Source: Paulinella micropora (lineage: Eukaryota; Cercozoa; Imbricatea; Euglyphida). Taken from it: 64,000 nt of DNA. Numbering within the stretch: position 1 is the first letter of the stretch; each line of letters starts with the position of its first letter. The position numbers and the translations under genes were made by a program. Shown here in pieces: positions 32,057 through 41,779 of the stretch. The notes beneath the pieces were generated by a model that did no database searches, was not told the DNA's origin, and saw nothing but the letters and a program-made list of their open reading frames with translations. The stretch is from the NCBI GenBank assembly GCA_009731375.1, contig BJOX01000145.1, positions 514,322 to 578,321 on the forward strand, written 5' to 3'.

Positions 32057-33713
32057 TCTCTTCTCAGCACTTTGGTTATAAGTTGCTGAACTTCGTTGAT
32101 CTGGTCCATGCTCGCCGCTCGGACGTCCTCTCCGTAGAGCTCCGTCATCACCGTCGCCAACTTGCGGAGGTGTCGAAGCATGTTGGTGCGTGTCCTCCCA
32201 TCACCTTCGCGCTCCGGGCGTTTCGGTTTGGTGAGCGTTAGTTGCCCCTTAATGTGGGCCAGTGCCCTCCCCATTTCCTCCTTAAACTTCTTAGCCTTAG
32301 GCGTGTCGAAGGGCGCCACCGCCCGCACCTGGGCCACCAAAGACACCGTGTCGTCCACCCTCCCCGGATCTTTGGAATCCTCGGACGCCTCTTGCACCTC
32401 CGTTGAATCCTCCGGAAAGCTCCGGTAGAGCTCTGCCATGTGCTCCCTCCATGAGGTGCTTCCATTTTCCAAATACACCAAGGGTCTGTTACTTCCTCCG
32501 GGGTAGCCATCATTTCGGGCTTGGCTCTTCCCGGGCTCGGCGTGGCAGTGTCAGCACTTTCCGCCTGGCGCTCCGTCTTAACCGCGGTGTTCTCCCTGGT
32601 TTTCCTCTCCGCCCTCGGAGTCAACGGAGGCATCGCTTCCTCCGTCACCGGCGACGCAGTCACTCTCCCTTTAGCCACTATCGGCGTCATCGGAGCCTGA
32701 TCCCGCACAAGTCCGACTCGTTTTAAGTCGTCGTCATACTTCCCTGCGTGGGCCGGATCCTTCATAGCGCGATACTGTGTCACCGCCGCTTTCACCGACC
32801 GGTAAGGCACACGCTCCCGGTACACCTTCCGATTTCTCGGCACCCCCGGCTCCTCCCACTTTACCTTATCCCTGTTGATGCTCCAGTTGTAGAGCACTCC
32901 GGTATGCTCTTCTCGCAGAATAGTGAATATGATAGGAACCAGCGACCGGTCCCAGTTCACTCCTCGCCTCTGGGCCTCCTGCCGCGTCAGATGCTCCACC
33001 ATCTTGTCCGGTTTTGCCCGTCCAATCAGGTGTCCCAAGCCTCGCTCCTCCATTTCAATCACCAGTCTATACGCCGGCATCAACGCCCATTCGCGCGACT
33101 TGGCCCTTATGCTTTCATCCATGTAATATCTCTCTCTCCTATATTGGTGATTGGTGCAGAACATCATGTCCCCGGTGAGAAGGCCCGCCGCATCCGCCCG
33201 CACCTGTTGGTACTCGGATTCCACCGCCTCCTTTCTCGTTCTCAGGCACCGGTCTCTTCCGAACGTTGAACCGTAGCACCTTCCTTCCAGACGAGCTTCT
33301 ACCACTCCAACTGGCTCATCGTCTGCGTGACGCAGATGTTCTGGCGGTATCTCGTAGGTTTCGGGACCATATTTCAAGGGTTCGGGTAATGAATAAATAG
33401 AGTCAGGTGTTTGCGGGGTAGTTATAGTCTTGCTCTTCCCGGTGCCAGACTTACTTCCGGTTCCCTTCACCATCATCGCTCTAGGTAGGCCGGTTCCATC
33501 CCGGAGTCTTCTAAACTCCTTCCAGTTGAGTTGCCACTCCATGTACTGGTCCACAATACCCGGTCCCGTTGGTATGTAGCGGTACCAGGACGGGGGTATC
33601 CACTCCGTCGGCCCCATTGGCGTGCCGAAGGTTACCAGCCTTCCTCGTCCGTCACCGTAGTGCCGAAGCTCATGCGTTACACCTCCGCCGTCCCGGTATT
33701 GTCGTACAGCCAT
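31993..33713 (-). pseudogene. N-terminal pol region of unknown function
   Basis: About 550 residues between gag and the protease in two frames (32238-33713 and 31993-32481). No known copia domain is recognised. It contains several Arg/Trp/Tyr-rich conserved-looking blocks (TEWIPPSWYRYIPTGPG) and a Pro/Thr-rich linker. It begins in the same frame as gag, seven codons after gag's TAG, and a frameshift lies near 32470. Confidence 0.55.
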
Positions 33714-33731
33714 TGGAGCTTCCTCTTCCTC

Positions 33732-36090
33732 CTACAAGTTTGAGAGAGGGGACTCCGTCTCGTCGCTGTCCTGAAAGATAGAGTCTTGCCACGGCTCCCA
33801 ATCGGCCCTTCTCCTTCGAGGTCGCTGCCTCTTTACTCCCTTAGGTTCGCTTGGATTCTGGCCCGGCAGAGACCCTGGGATCTCCTTCGCCTCTCCGTCA
33901 GCCATACCATCACGCACTCGTACCGGGATGTAATCATACCCAGCATTGCGAAGAGACTCCGCAGCTGCCTCCAATCGAGAGTAGTACGTGGGATCCTCTG
34001 CAGGGCCACCCGCATTGGGCGCGGCAGCTCCGCTTAGATCACCTTCCCCCTCGACAGCCTCAGCTTCCGGCGTAGGCGTAGAGTCGTTTACCCTAGATGC
34101 AGCCAAAGCGTTTACGAAGTTGTTGAACTCCTCGAAGTTGCTCACCTTCGGGAACAGTCCCTTTTCCTCTCCAAGTTGGCTGGAAGGATTGACTAACTCT
34201 GTGCTTTCCGGCTGAGGATCTGCGCTTGCACCCCTTGCGGAGTGTTGGCTCTCCTCACCCCGACTCCTGTTCTTGCTTCCACTACTTTTTACCATATATG
34301 CACGCGCTGCCTTCCTTTGCCGCAGTAGACTGTAGGCGCGGTTGAGCTCTCCATCCTCCTCATCATCCGAGCTCCCACTCGTGTCCGCCCCCGGAGACTT
34401 CTTCTTAGCCATGTCGGCCTTCGCCTTCGCCCCCGGTTGCTCGCCATTCCCGTCCGGACCATGAGTGCACTTAGTCAAGGGGTGGTCACCTCCACATCGT
34501 AGGCAGGGCCTCTTACAGTTGGTGGCATAATGCCCCTTCCCTTTACAGTTGAAGCACTTCTTCTCCTTCTTACTCTTTTCCTTTATGCTCTTTTGATTGC
34601 TCTTCCCTCCTCCATGCCCTTCCTTACCACGCGTGCCGCCTCCTTCTTTCTTTTCCTTTCCTGAGTGCGAGAATCTGCATTTGCTCCCGTACTTGCAGTC
34701 TCCTTCCTTGCTGAAGAGGAAACAAACCCCCTTCAGCTTGTCGTTGAGGTGCAGGTATTGACACTCTCCTCCCTTTTTGCACCTTCCCTTCTGAAAGTAC
34801 ATGCAGGGATTAGTAAAGGGTTTCTTCTTCTCAATCTTTGCAGCGTTTGCCTTAGCCTTCTTGCTCGCCTTTCTCTCTCTTTCTTTTTGCAAATCAATGT
34901 CTTTGGCTTTTCTCTTGAGCTCTTGCCACCATTGATGTACATCCCATGATTGCTTGTCTTTCTCGAAGTCTGCTGCAAGCAACCACTGCTTCCAATCAGC
35001 CTGCACCTCCTTGTCCCTCATCTCGGGTCATATTATCGCGTCACTTATTATCTGCTCAAAGCTTAAGTCAGAGGGATGATGCCCCTTTTTGGCCAGCTGC
35101 TCTCTTACTGCCTCAAACTCCGCAATCTGTCCTTCATACTGCGTGGAGGAGTTGAACTCCCAGCGTGCCATCTTTCTCTGCTTCTCCAGCAGATCACTGG
35201 GATTACCCTTTCCATACCGGTCCTTCAGTCGCTTCCACATGGCGTCAGGGTGTTGCCCAAATTCCGGTGTGCCGTCCCGAACCAAATCCGTGACCAGCCT
35301 TTTCGCCCCGCCTCTGAGATGGGTATATATGAGGGTGAATAGCTCCACTCTCTTCTCTCTCACCGCCGCTACTAGTAGCAGACTTTCATCATAGCTTACC
35401 ACCAATCGCCGTTCCTTGCGTTTCTTCTTGCGCACGGAGTCCACTGACTTCTTGTCCGACGTTGCAGTTGTAGAGAGTCCCACCTTTGGTGCTTTCTGTT
35501 CATCACTGCCACTTAAGCTTTCGCCCCCAGAGGTACCGGACGAGCTAGAGGGGGAGGCTTTCCTTTTTTCTCTCCTCTCTTCCTCATACTTTGGTGTTGC
35601 AGATTCACGCTTGCTTGTGTTGCCTGATCTCTCTTCTTCTTCCATCTCTCTTTCCTCTTGCTCCTGCTCTGCCTCCGAGTCCTCAGAGGTTTGATTGTCT
35701 TCTGACTCCTCTTCTGCATCATCCAAGCTTGGCATGCTTACTTCTTCTTCCTCATCTTCGGCACTCCCTTGCAGCCCTAGTGCTCTGTCCAATGACCCTA
35801 TTGCATTGCTGCTGCTGGTTGCTGCCACTGCTGCTTTCTTTTTCACATGCCTTTCCCATAGACTCATATAGCATGGTACAGTCTTTCCTGCCATGTGCAG
35901 TCTTCGGAGGTTGGCACGATGCACCTCTAGCAAGTTTATGTCCCTTTACGTCCTCAGATCCACCTTTGAGGTCCTTTCTAACTGCCTGTAACAGCAACGA
36001 GCGTTGGAAGTCTTCCCAGTCCTCTCTACCGCTGTATTTCGGTATGTTGTTTGACTCGTTTTCATTTCTATGCCAGTTATCTGAAGTTAT
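33732..36090 (-). pseudogene. Copia Gag with CCCH and CCHC zinc fingers
   Basis: Capsid/nucleocapsid polyprotein. The capsid-like part contains DAMWKRLKDRYGKGNPSDLLEKQ-type sequence (35028-35933). An in-frame TGA (35028-35030) follows, then a nucleocapsid part with two CCCH fingers (CMYFQKGRCKKGGECQYLH and CFLFSKEGDCKYGSKCRFSH), a CCHC knuckle (CFNCKGKGHYATNC) and a second Cys cluster. Before 35933 a frameshift hides the N-terminus (GREDWEDFQRSLLLQAV region up to about 36050), and no clear ATG was found. It ends at a TAG (33732-33734) with pol in the same frame downstream. Confidence 0.8.
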
Positions 36091-36099
36091 TTTTCTAAC

Positions 36100-36585
36100 T
36101 CAGAAAGGTTCCTGTTTCCTGTTTGTTTTGTGCTCTTGACTGGCTGCCACCTGTCCTGCAAATTCCCCTTTCAGAGTACGTTGCACAAGGTCTAATTGCA
36201 GCAATCAGCCTTCAGCCCCTTCTTGTTGGTTTCCTCTAGCAGGTAGCTACCCTGCACACACCAACACGTCTGCGCGCCACAAGCACCCCTGAACTGATTT
36301 TCTGGCTTGCCTGATGATGGGGTTTTGTAGTCCAAACCCCTAAACCGTTCCTGTTGATGTCCTTCTGACCCGAAGGCTCACTCTTGACTCCTTTCGGTAG
36401 CTCAGCCGTTGCAGAGCTCTACCCCCTGTTCACCACAACGATTCACGCAGTGGCTCTGAAGCACTTTGGGGAGGTCTTCCCTTCTGCTGTGTCACTCTTG
36501 GGTGTGACACAGACCGTAGAAACCTTTCCCTCTCGATCACTTTGAGTGATGTTGTTGTGCTCCAACACGTACAAGGCTCCTAACC
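36100..36585 (-). other. Copia 5' untranslated region
   Basis: About 485 bp between the 5' LTR and the gag remnant with no ORF. It would contain the primer binding site and packaging signal. Confidence 0.5.
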
Positions 36586-36910
36586 CTTAAGAAGTAGGAC
36601 AGAATAAATGATACGAGAAGCCGGCTTCACGTCTCCTAGGCGTCCCCAGTTGACTAGTTAACCAGCTCCACAAGAACTTTAATAGAATTATCCTCCCAAC
36701 AGACAAAAGCACGCCAAACAACCAAAACAGAAGACGAGAGCTCTAAGCCTTTAAATTTCAGGTGTCCGTACAGGTCATATTGGCATTGGTGCCACCAATG
36801 CCACCCGTACCAGAAAATACACCCCTTTTTCCGTACTAACTACTAACTGACAATATTAACTAACGTATTAACCGGTTGTATTAATCCCATCACTTAGCTT
36901 ACTTTCCAAG
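36586..36910 (-). repeat. 5' LTR of the copia element
   Basis: 325 bp, matching 27600-27921 with roughly fifteen differences. It should carry the element's promoter. The internal bases next to it do not match the usual initiator-Met tRNA primer site by eye. Confidence 0.92.
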
Positions 36911-36915
36911 CCAGG

Positions 36916-37262
36916 GTAATAAAATTAGTAGCAGCAGATAAAGGATTGGCGGGAGAGTTATGCAAAGCGAACAGCAGCCTGATGATAAACTAGCAGCGGA
37001 GACACGTAGCTCGCAAAACCTGAGACGATGTGATTCCAAGCAGACGTTAGAACAAAGAACTGGAGATATAGGATAACAGAATTTATATTGTAAGTTTCCT
37101 ACCAACCTACCAAGTGGTTTGCCATCAGGTTCGATTCGGGTAGGCACCATACGAAATAAGAAATTATCCAGTGTGACATGCAAAATGCCAAAGATCGCGG
37201 CACATGATTGCACTATGCAAAGCCACCCAGGAGTGAAGAGTATGACATGGTCTTGACGATGA
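36916..37262. other. Sequence between copia element and integrase fragment
   Basis: No gene recognised. It may belong to the same decayed retroelement as the following integrase. Confidence 0.35.
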
Positions 37263-37868
37263 ATGTTCTGGTATAACAACCTTTGCGAGAGTGTTAAAGA
37301 ATTTGTGAAGCGATGCTCACACTGTCAGATTGCAAAGTTACAATATAAACAGAACGTGGTGATTAAGAATGAATATGATATCACCTTAGATATTTTCAAT
37401 AAATTACATATCGATCACGTTGATGCTTTCCCTGAGGTGGGAACTGGGAAATTCAAATACATTTTGACTGTTATTGATCGTGCCTCCAATCACGTTATCA
37501 CCGTTCCAGTGACGGACGTGACAGCGGATGTTATCGCGGCGACACTAATTGATCATGTGTTCTGCTGTATATGATACAGGGAACGATTATATCGGGATAG
37601 AGGTACTAGTTTTGCGAATGATGTTTCGTAAATGATTACAAAATTCTTTGAGTTTGACTAGCAGTATGTAACTGCCTTTATCACAATGTCTAAAGTGAAG
37701 ATTGAGCGGGTGCATAGGACGCTGAAAGCAGCATTGAAGACCTATTGCAAGAACAGCAAATTCAATTGTTTACATGATGTGCCTATGTTTACGTTGTCTG
37801 TCAACAATTCAGCTTCTGCTTCTTTAGGAGGACACGCGCGGGAAGTTAGTCGGCATCAGCTGATTTAA
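37263..37868 (+). pseudogene. Integrase fragment of another LTR retroelement (gypsy-like)
   Basis: The start carries the second Cys pair of an HHCC zinc region (CSHCQIAKLQYKQN). LHIDHVDAFPEVG (first catalytic Asp), DRGTSFANDVS (second Asp, in a shifted frame near 37600) and KVKIERVHRTLKAALK (Glu) follow. The frame is broken at 37574 and again before 37686. The arrangement is of gypsy/retroviral type, not copia. No LTRs were seen near it. Confidence 0.75.
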
Positions 37869-38455
37869 GGTAGGGCGTTGAACACGCCAACTCAGTTACT
37901 GTTCTGGCAAAAACGCTTACCAGCTCAAAATCTTCTCGTTACTTCGCAGAATTTGCATTTTTCGCAAGTGACGAACACTCTGTCAAGAAATGATACAGAA
38001 TAAATTGGTATTGACCGATCCAGAGTCTTTTTGGTATCCCTGACATTGGAAATATTTTGATGTCAATTGACAGCAGTGTGTGGCCCGTTAGCAATATCAG
38101 TTGCTGCCAGTGACGACATTCAAGAGATAAAATAATTCAACTTTGAGCTCATTTTGAGAAACCAATATTTAACTTGATGTATGACAATACAGAGCATGTC
38201 ATTGGAAGGCTCTTGTCCTGAGCTTTCAAACCCTGACTTCAATATTGCCATATCACCTCAGCTCGAGTGATGGAGGACAATAATATTACATGTGAATGAT
38301 TTGCCATCATGATTTGAATGTCGTCGGTTATAGAAGCGATAGCTCTTCATGTGCCAGTCGAGAGTGTTGCTGTGCCTACACTTGCAAGCGCCCGCGCAGG
38401 ACTTGTGAGTTGAGGCTGCTCCGCAGCTCATTCAAATGTTTCCAGTCAATCTCTC
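37869..38455. other. No recognised gene
   Basis: Ordinary-looking AT-rich sequence; possibly the rest of the decayed retroelement. Confidence 0.3.
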
Positions 38456-38459
38456 ACAA

Positions 38460-38688
38460 TATAATGCATACATGCATACAGACATATATATATACATACA
38501 AATACGTAGATACATACATACATACATGCATGCATGCATACATGCATACATAAATACATACAATATAATGCATACTTGCATACAGACATATATACATACA
38601 TACAAATACGTAGATACATACATACATACATGCATGCATACATGCATGCATACATGCATACATAAATACATACATACATACATACAGC
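38460..38688. repeat. (CATA)n repeat with an approximately 110-bp internal duplication
   Basis: A segment starting ATAATGCATAC and containing AAATACGTAGATACATAC occurs twice (38460-38565 and 38566-38680). Confidence 0.8.
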
Positions 38689-38859
38689 TCGAGTCAACTC
38701 GCACAAGCAAGCGCAGGCACCTTGGAAGTGGCTTCGGGCCTGTCACACTGCCTAGTTCCTGTGAAAAAAAACAAATTGACAACGCAAGAACTACTTACTA
38801 AGTTCCTGTGCCTGACTTCAGATGCCTCGTTTTTAGCCACAATCTCTCTTTATTTCTTG

Positions 38860-39146
38860 TCTTTGAGCTCTAGTGAGCATGCTCTGGCATATAGTACAGT
38901 GAGCATGCTCTGGCGTCCCGAGTCGGCCAGGGATGATTAGACATCTATTACTTGTCTTTAAGTAGGTTTGACATGCCATTGGTTAAAATATTTTAATTAT
39001 TTTTAAATTAAACAACAGCCACACACCATCTTGCATTTTCAGTACTTTGTTTAAGTTTTACTATTATTAAATTGAACAACAACAACAACAACAACAACAA
39101 CAAGAACAACAAGAACAACAACTCGTTATTGATTTTAATTAAATTG

Positions 39147-39184
<38 letters not shown>

Positions 39185-39260
39185 CTTTTAATCACTTTGT
39201 TTAATTTTATTATCATTATTATTAAACTGAACAACAACAACAACAAAAGCAAAAACAACA
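38860..39260 (+). repeat. AAC-tailed dispersed repeat, copy 1
   Basis: Shares GTGAGCATGCTCTGGC...GTCCCGAGTCGGC...GATGATTAGACAT...CTTGTCTTTAAGT and CACACACCATCTTGCA with copies at 39585-39757 and, inverted, 39930-40120. It ends in AAATTGAACAACAACAAC repeats. The structure suggests a short retroposon with an (AAC)n tail. Confidence 0.65.
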
Positions 39261-39584
39261 ACAACAACTTGAAGGTGTCTAGACAGCTCTTTCCTTCGGC
39301 CTCCAGCGCTTGTGACTGATTGCTGGTGTCTGCTTGCTCCCTTCGACTTGTTCGTCTCACACGCGAGCTTCTAACTTGTTGCTCAGACTGTTTTTTCAGT
39401 TGCCACGGCGAGTATCTCCTCCCCCTCCATCCTCCCTCTCTCTCTTCCTTTTCCCTCTCCACGGACTAGTTATTCCCATGGCTTGCCTGCTCTCTTCGAT
39501 GACTTTCCTCTTCTCCCTCTATTGTTGCTCTTCTGCTCTTTTTTTCCCTCGATCTTCATTTCTTGTTTCCGAGCTCAAGAGTCC

Positions 39585-39721
39585 TATAGTACAGTGAGCA
39601 AGCTCTGGTGTCCCGAGTCGGCTGGGGATGATTAGACATTTAATACTTGTCTTTAAGTGGCACTTAAAGGCCCTTAGCCACGCACCATCTTGCCATTGAT
39701 TTACTTGCTTTAATTAAATTG

Positions 39722-39757
<36 letters not shown>
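39585..39757 (+). repeat. AAC-tailed dispersed repeat, copy 2
   Basis: Same landmark order as copy 1, ending in TTAAATTGAACAACAAC repeats (39714-39757). Confidence 0.65.
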
Positions 39758-39758
<1 letters not shown>

Positions 39759-39929
39759 GCATGTGGCTCCGTGAATTTCCTAGTTACAAACTACAGCGCT
39801 TCGTTTTCTCAACCGATTCCTGTGTCCAGAATTTGTGTCGTGGCTCGTTATCAAGCTCGCAGCAAGGGCTTCCACAAACGAACCACTGGACAAGCAATAA
39901 AAGTGGGAAAAGAAGCAGAAGAGCACGCA

Positions 39930-40086
39930 CTAGCATGCTCACTAGAGCTCAAAGACAAGAAATAAAGAGAGAGTGAAAAGGAGCAGAAGAGCATGCACTA
40001 TAGTAAGTTGTTGTTGTTGTTGTTGTTGAATTGAATAATAATAAAACTTAAGCAAAGTATTTAAATGCAAGATGGTGTGTGGCTAC

Positions 40087-40120
<34 letters not shown>

Positions 40121-40260
40121 AGACTGTTGTTGTTGTTGTTGTTGTTGTTAGACTGTTGTTGTTGTTGTATTTGTTGTTGTATTTGTTGTTGTATTTGTTG
40201 TTGTATTTGTTGTTGTATTTGTTGTTGAATTTGTTGTTGAATTTGTTGTTGTTGTATCGC
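39930..40260 (-). repeat. AAC-tailed dispersed repeat, inverted copies with (TTG)n
   Basis: The reverse complement of the family: (GTT)n, then TTGAATTGAATAATAATAAAACTTAAG, then AAATGCAAGATGGTGTGTGG. It is followed by a longer (GTT)n/(TTGTTGTAT)n region to 40252. Confidence 0.6.
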
Positions 40261-40381
40261 ACTAGCAGTCCGAGTTTTTTATGGCAGGTAACTTTCGTAA
40301 CTAAGGTGCCAGAAAGGGTGATACCAAGGAGTGGAAACCTCTAAACACATCTCTCCATGAGACTTAGCCGGGTATTTTAAT

Positions 40382-40737
40382 AAAAAAACAAGGGGGAAAA
40401 GGGGGGGTGATTCAAAGCCTCCCCCCGCCTTTCCGTTTTGAATTTTGCTATCGTTTGCCATTTTTTACAAAGTTAGTCGTATTAAGAGATTTTACACTAA
40501 TTACCCCATTTTTACACATATCCCCCAAAAAAACACGAAAAACGAGCAACAGAGAAAAACATTTGCTCATTTGCTCAAAATTTGGAGTATAAAAATAAAG
40601 AAACTGCAAATTCGTCCGCACTTTACGACATACCGCATTGCGATGACCATTTCGGTCCTTTGGTCCCCTAAATGAAAAAAGGAAATACTACAAATCAAAA
40701 ATTATCTTTTTCTTTTTGTGTCGTTTGGTTTCAATTA
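40382..40737 (+). repeat. Left terminal inverted repeat of element B
   Basis: Begins AAAAAAACAAGGGGGAAAAG and matches the reverse complement of 62366-62718 with few differences. Its inner end carries, on the minus strand, a copy of the last 14 codons of the integrase gene. Confidence 0.92.
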
Positions 40738-40741
40738 ATAT

Positions 40742-40777
40742 TTTACATTTATAAAAATAATATTACATATATATAAG
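40742..40777 (+). promoter_or_regulatory. 36-bp promoter-like repeat, copy 1
   Basis: TTTACATTTATAAAAATAAT followed by ATTACATATATATAAG directly precedes the RING gene ATG. It is identical to 41431-41466. TATA-rich; probable early-gene promoter (inference). Confidence 0.65.
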
Positions 40778-41427
40778 ATGCCAAACAAGAGAAAAGAAAT
40801 CAAGTGTGCTGGCGATTTAAATAAGCTAGTCCTAGACAAATTCAAAGAGCTTAAATATGCTGGAGTTGTTCGTAGAGTTCATAAACCAGAAGACATCAAA
40901 GATGTTAAGACTGATATATTGTATTATTCCGTAAAATGCGAACATAATGATTTCATAAAACATAATTCTACAATTTCATTACAATATAAGCAAGTAAGAG
41001 AAACTATCGTATCACATAAGCACATAACATTAGCGTTGATAGAGAAACTAAAAGATGAACCACAATTCAGTTGTAATATTTGTTTTGATACTGCTAGTAT
41101 GTTGAGAAGGTGTTGTAAGTGTCAATATGCGACTTGTGTGCAGTGTCATCTGGAAAATAATTTAGTGTGTCCAATATGTAAAAATGTGAGCTCACCTAAT
41201 TTACATTTCATTCCTAAGTCTTCTATTTCTGAAAAAGATATAAAAATAAAATTGCTTTTAATGTGCCGTCTAAATGGATAAACGATAACATCCCAGATTT
41301 CTTAGATATCGGTAGTCCAAATTTTGATTTAATATGTGATTTACTACAAACATATATGAACAGATTGACTTTATCGTGTATGCGATATGAGTCATCGGCT
41401 GAAGAAATGGTATGTATTATTAAATAA
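40778..41427 (+). pseudogene. RING-finger protein, late frameshift
   Basis: After about 95 residues without known features comes a RING-type zinc domain (CNICFDTASML...CCKC...CVQCH...CPICKN, residues about 99-134). RING domains usually act as E3 ubiquitin ligases, so a viral role in altering host protein turnover is plausible. The frame ends at 41281, but a -1 shift near 41260 restores a continuing sequence (VPSKWINDNIPDFLDIG...) up to a stop at 41425-41427. The original protein was therefore about 215 residues. It is the first gene after the left terminal repeat. Confidence 0.75.
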
Positions 41428-41430
41428 TTA

Positions 41431-41466
41431 TTTACATTTATAAAAATAATATTACATATATATAAG
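41431..41466 (+). promoter_or_regulatory. 36-bp promoter-like repeat, copy 2
   Basis: Perfect copy of 40742-40777, directly before the next start codon. Even the first codons (ATGCCA) match. Confidence 0.65.
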
Positions 41467-41670
41467 ATGCCACGACCAAAGATATATGAAGGAGACGAAA
41501 GGAGAAAAAGGAATGATGAGAAATCTCTCGCCTACTATTACCGTAATAAAGCTAGATTAAACGAAGAACGGCGAGCCAAAGCACAGAAGTTAATACAATA
41601 TACACAAGATATAGAAGAATACAAAAAGAAGATACAGGAGTTAGAAGAGCGACTGAGTAAGTCAAATTAA
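41467..41670 (+). CDS. Small basic coiled-coil (bZIP-like) protein
   Basis: 67 residues. A basic region (RRKRNDEKSLAYYYRNKARL) is followed by a heptad-type helix (IQYTQDIEEYKKKIQELEERL), the layout of a bZIP DNA-binding factor. It shares its promoter-like upstream sequence with the RING gene. A transcription-regulator role is a guess from shape only. Confidence 0.55.
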   Translation: MPRPKIYEGDERRKRNDEKSLAYYYRNKARLNEERRAKAQKLIQYTQDIEEYKKKIQELEERLSKSN

Positions 41671-41779
41671 TTAACAATATTTTTTTTTGGTAAACATTTT
41701 ACATCTAAACATATCGTATATATATGTAAAGCATTAAATAATTATTTTTCAAAAAATTTATCCCGCCTATCAAAATACA

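Larger units (their letters stand above)
27595..36915 (-). mobile_element. Ty1/copia LTR retrotransposon with 5-bp target duplication
   Basis: Two LTRs (27600-27921 and 36586-36910) are about 95% identical by eye and flank gag-pol on the minus strand. CCAGG occurs directly outside both LTRs (27595-27599 and 36911-36915), as expected for a 5-bp target-site duplication. The LTRs start CTTAAG and end CCAAG, so the termini are CTT...AAG instead of the usual TG...CA. A polypurine AAGGAGGAG lies next to the 3' LTR (27922-27930 on the minus strand). Domain order protease, integrase, reverse transcriptase, RNase H is that of copia. Several frameshifts and one stop in gag show it is decayed. Confidence 0.93.

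Noticed and set aside
35416-36139. Plus-strand ORFs over the copia gag
   Set aside because: Antisense to gag, with no domain.
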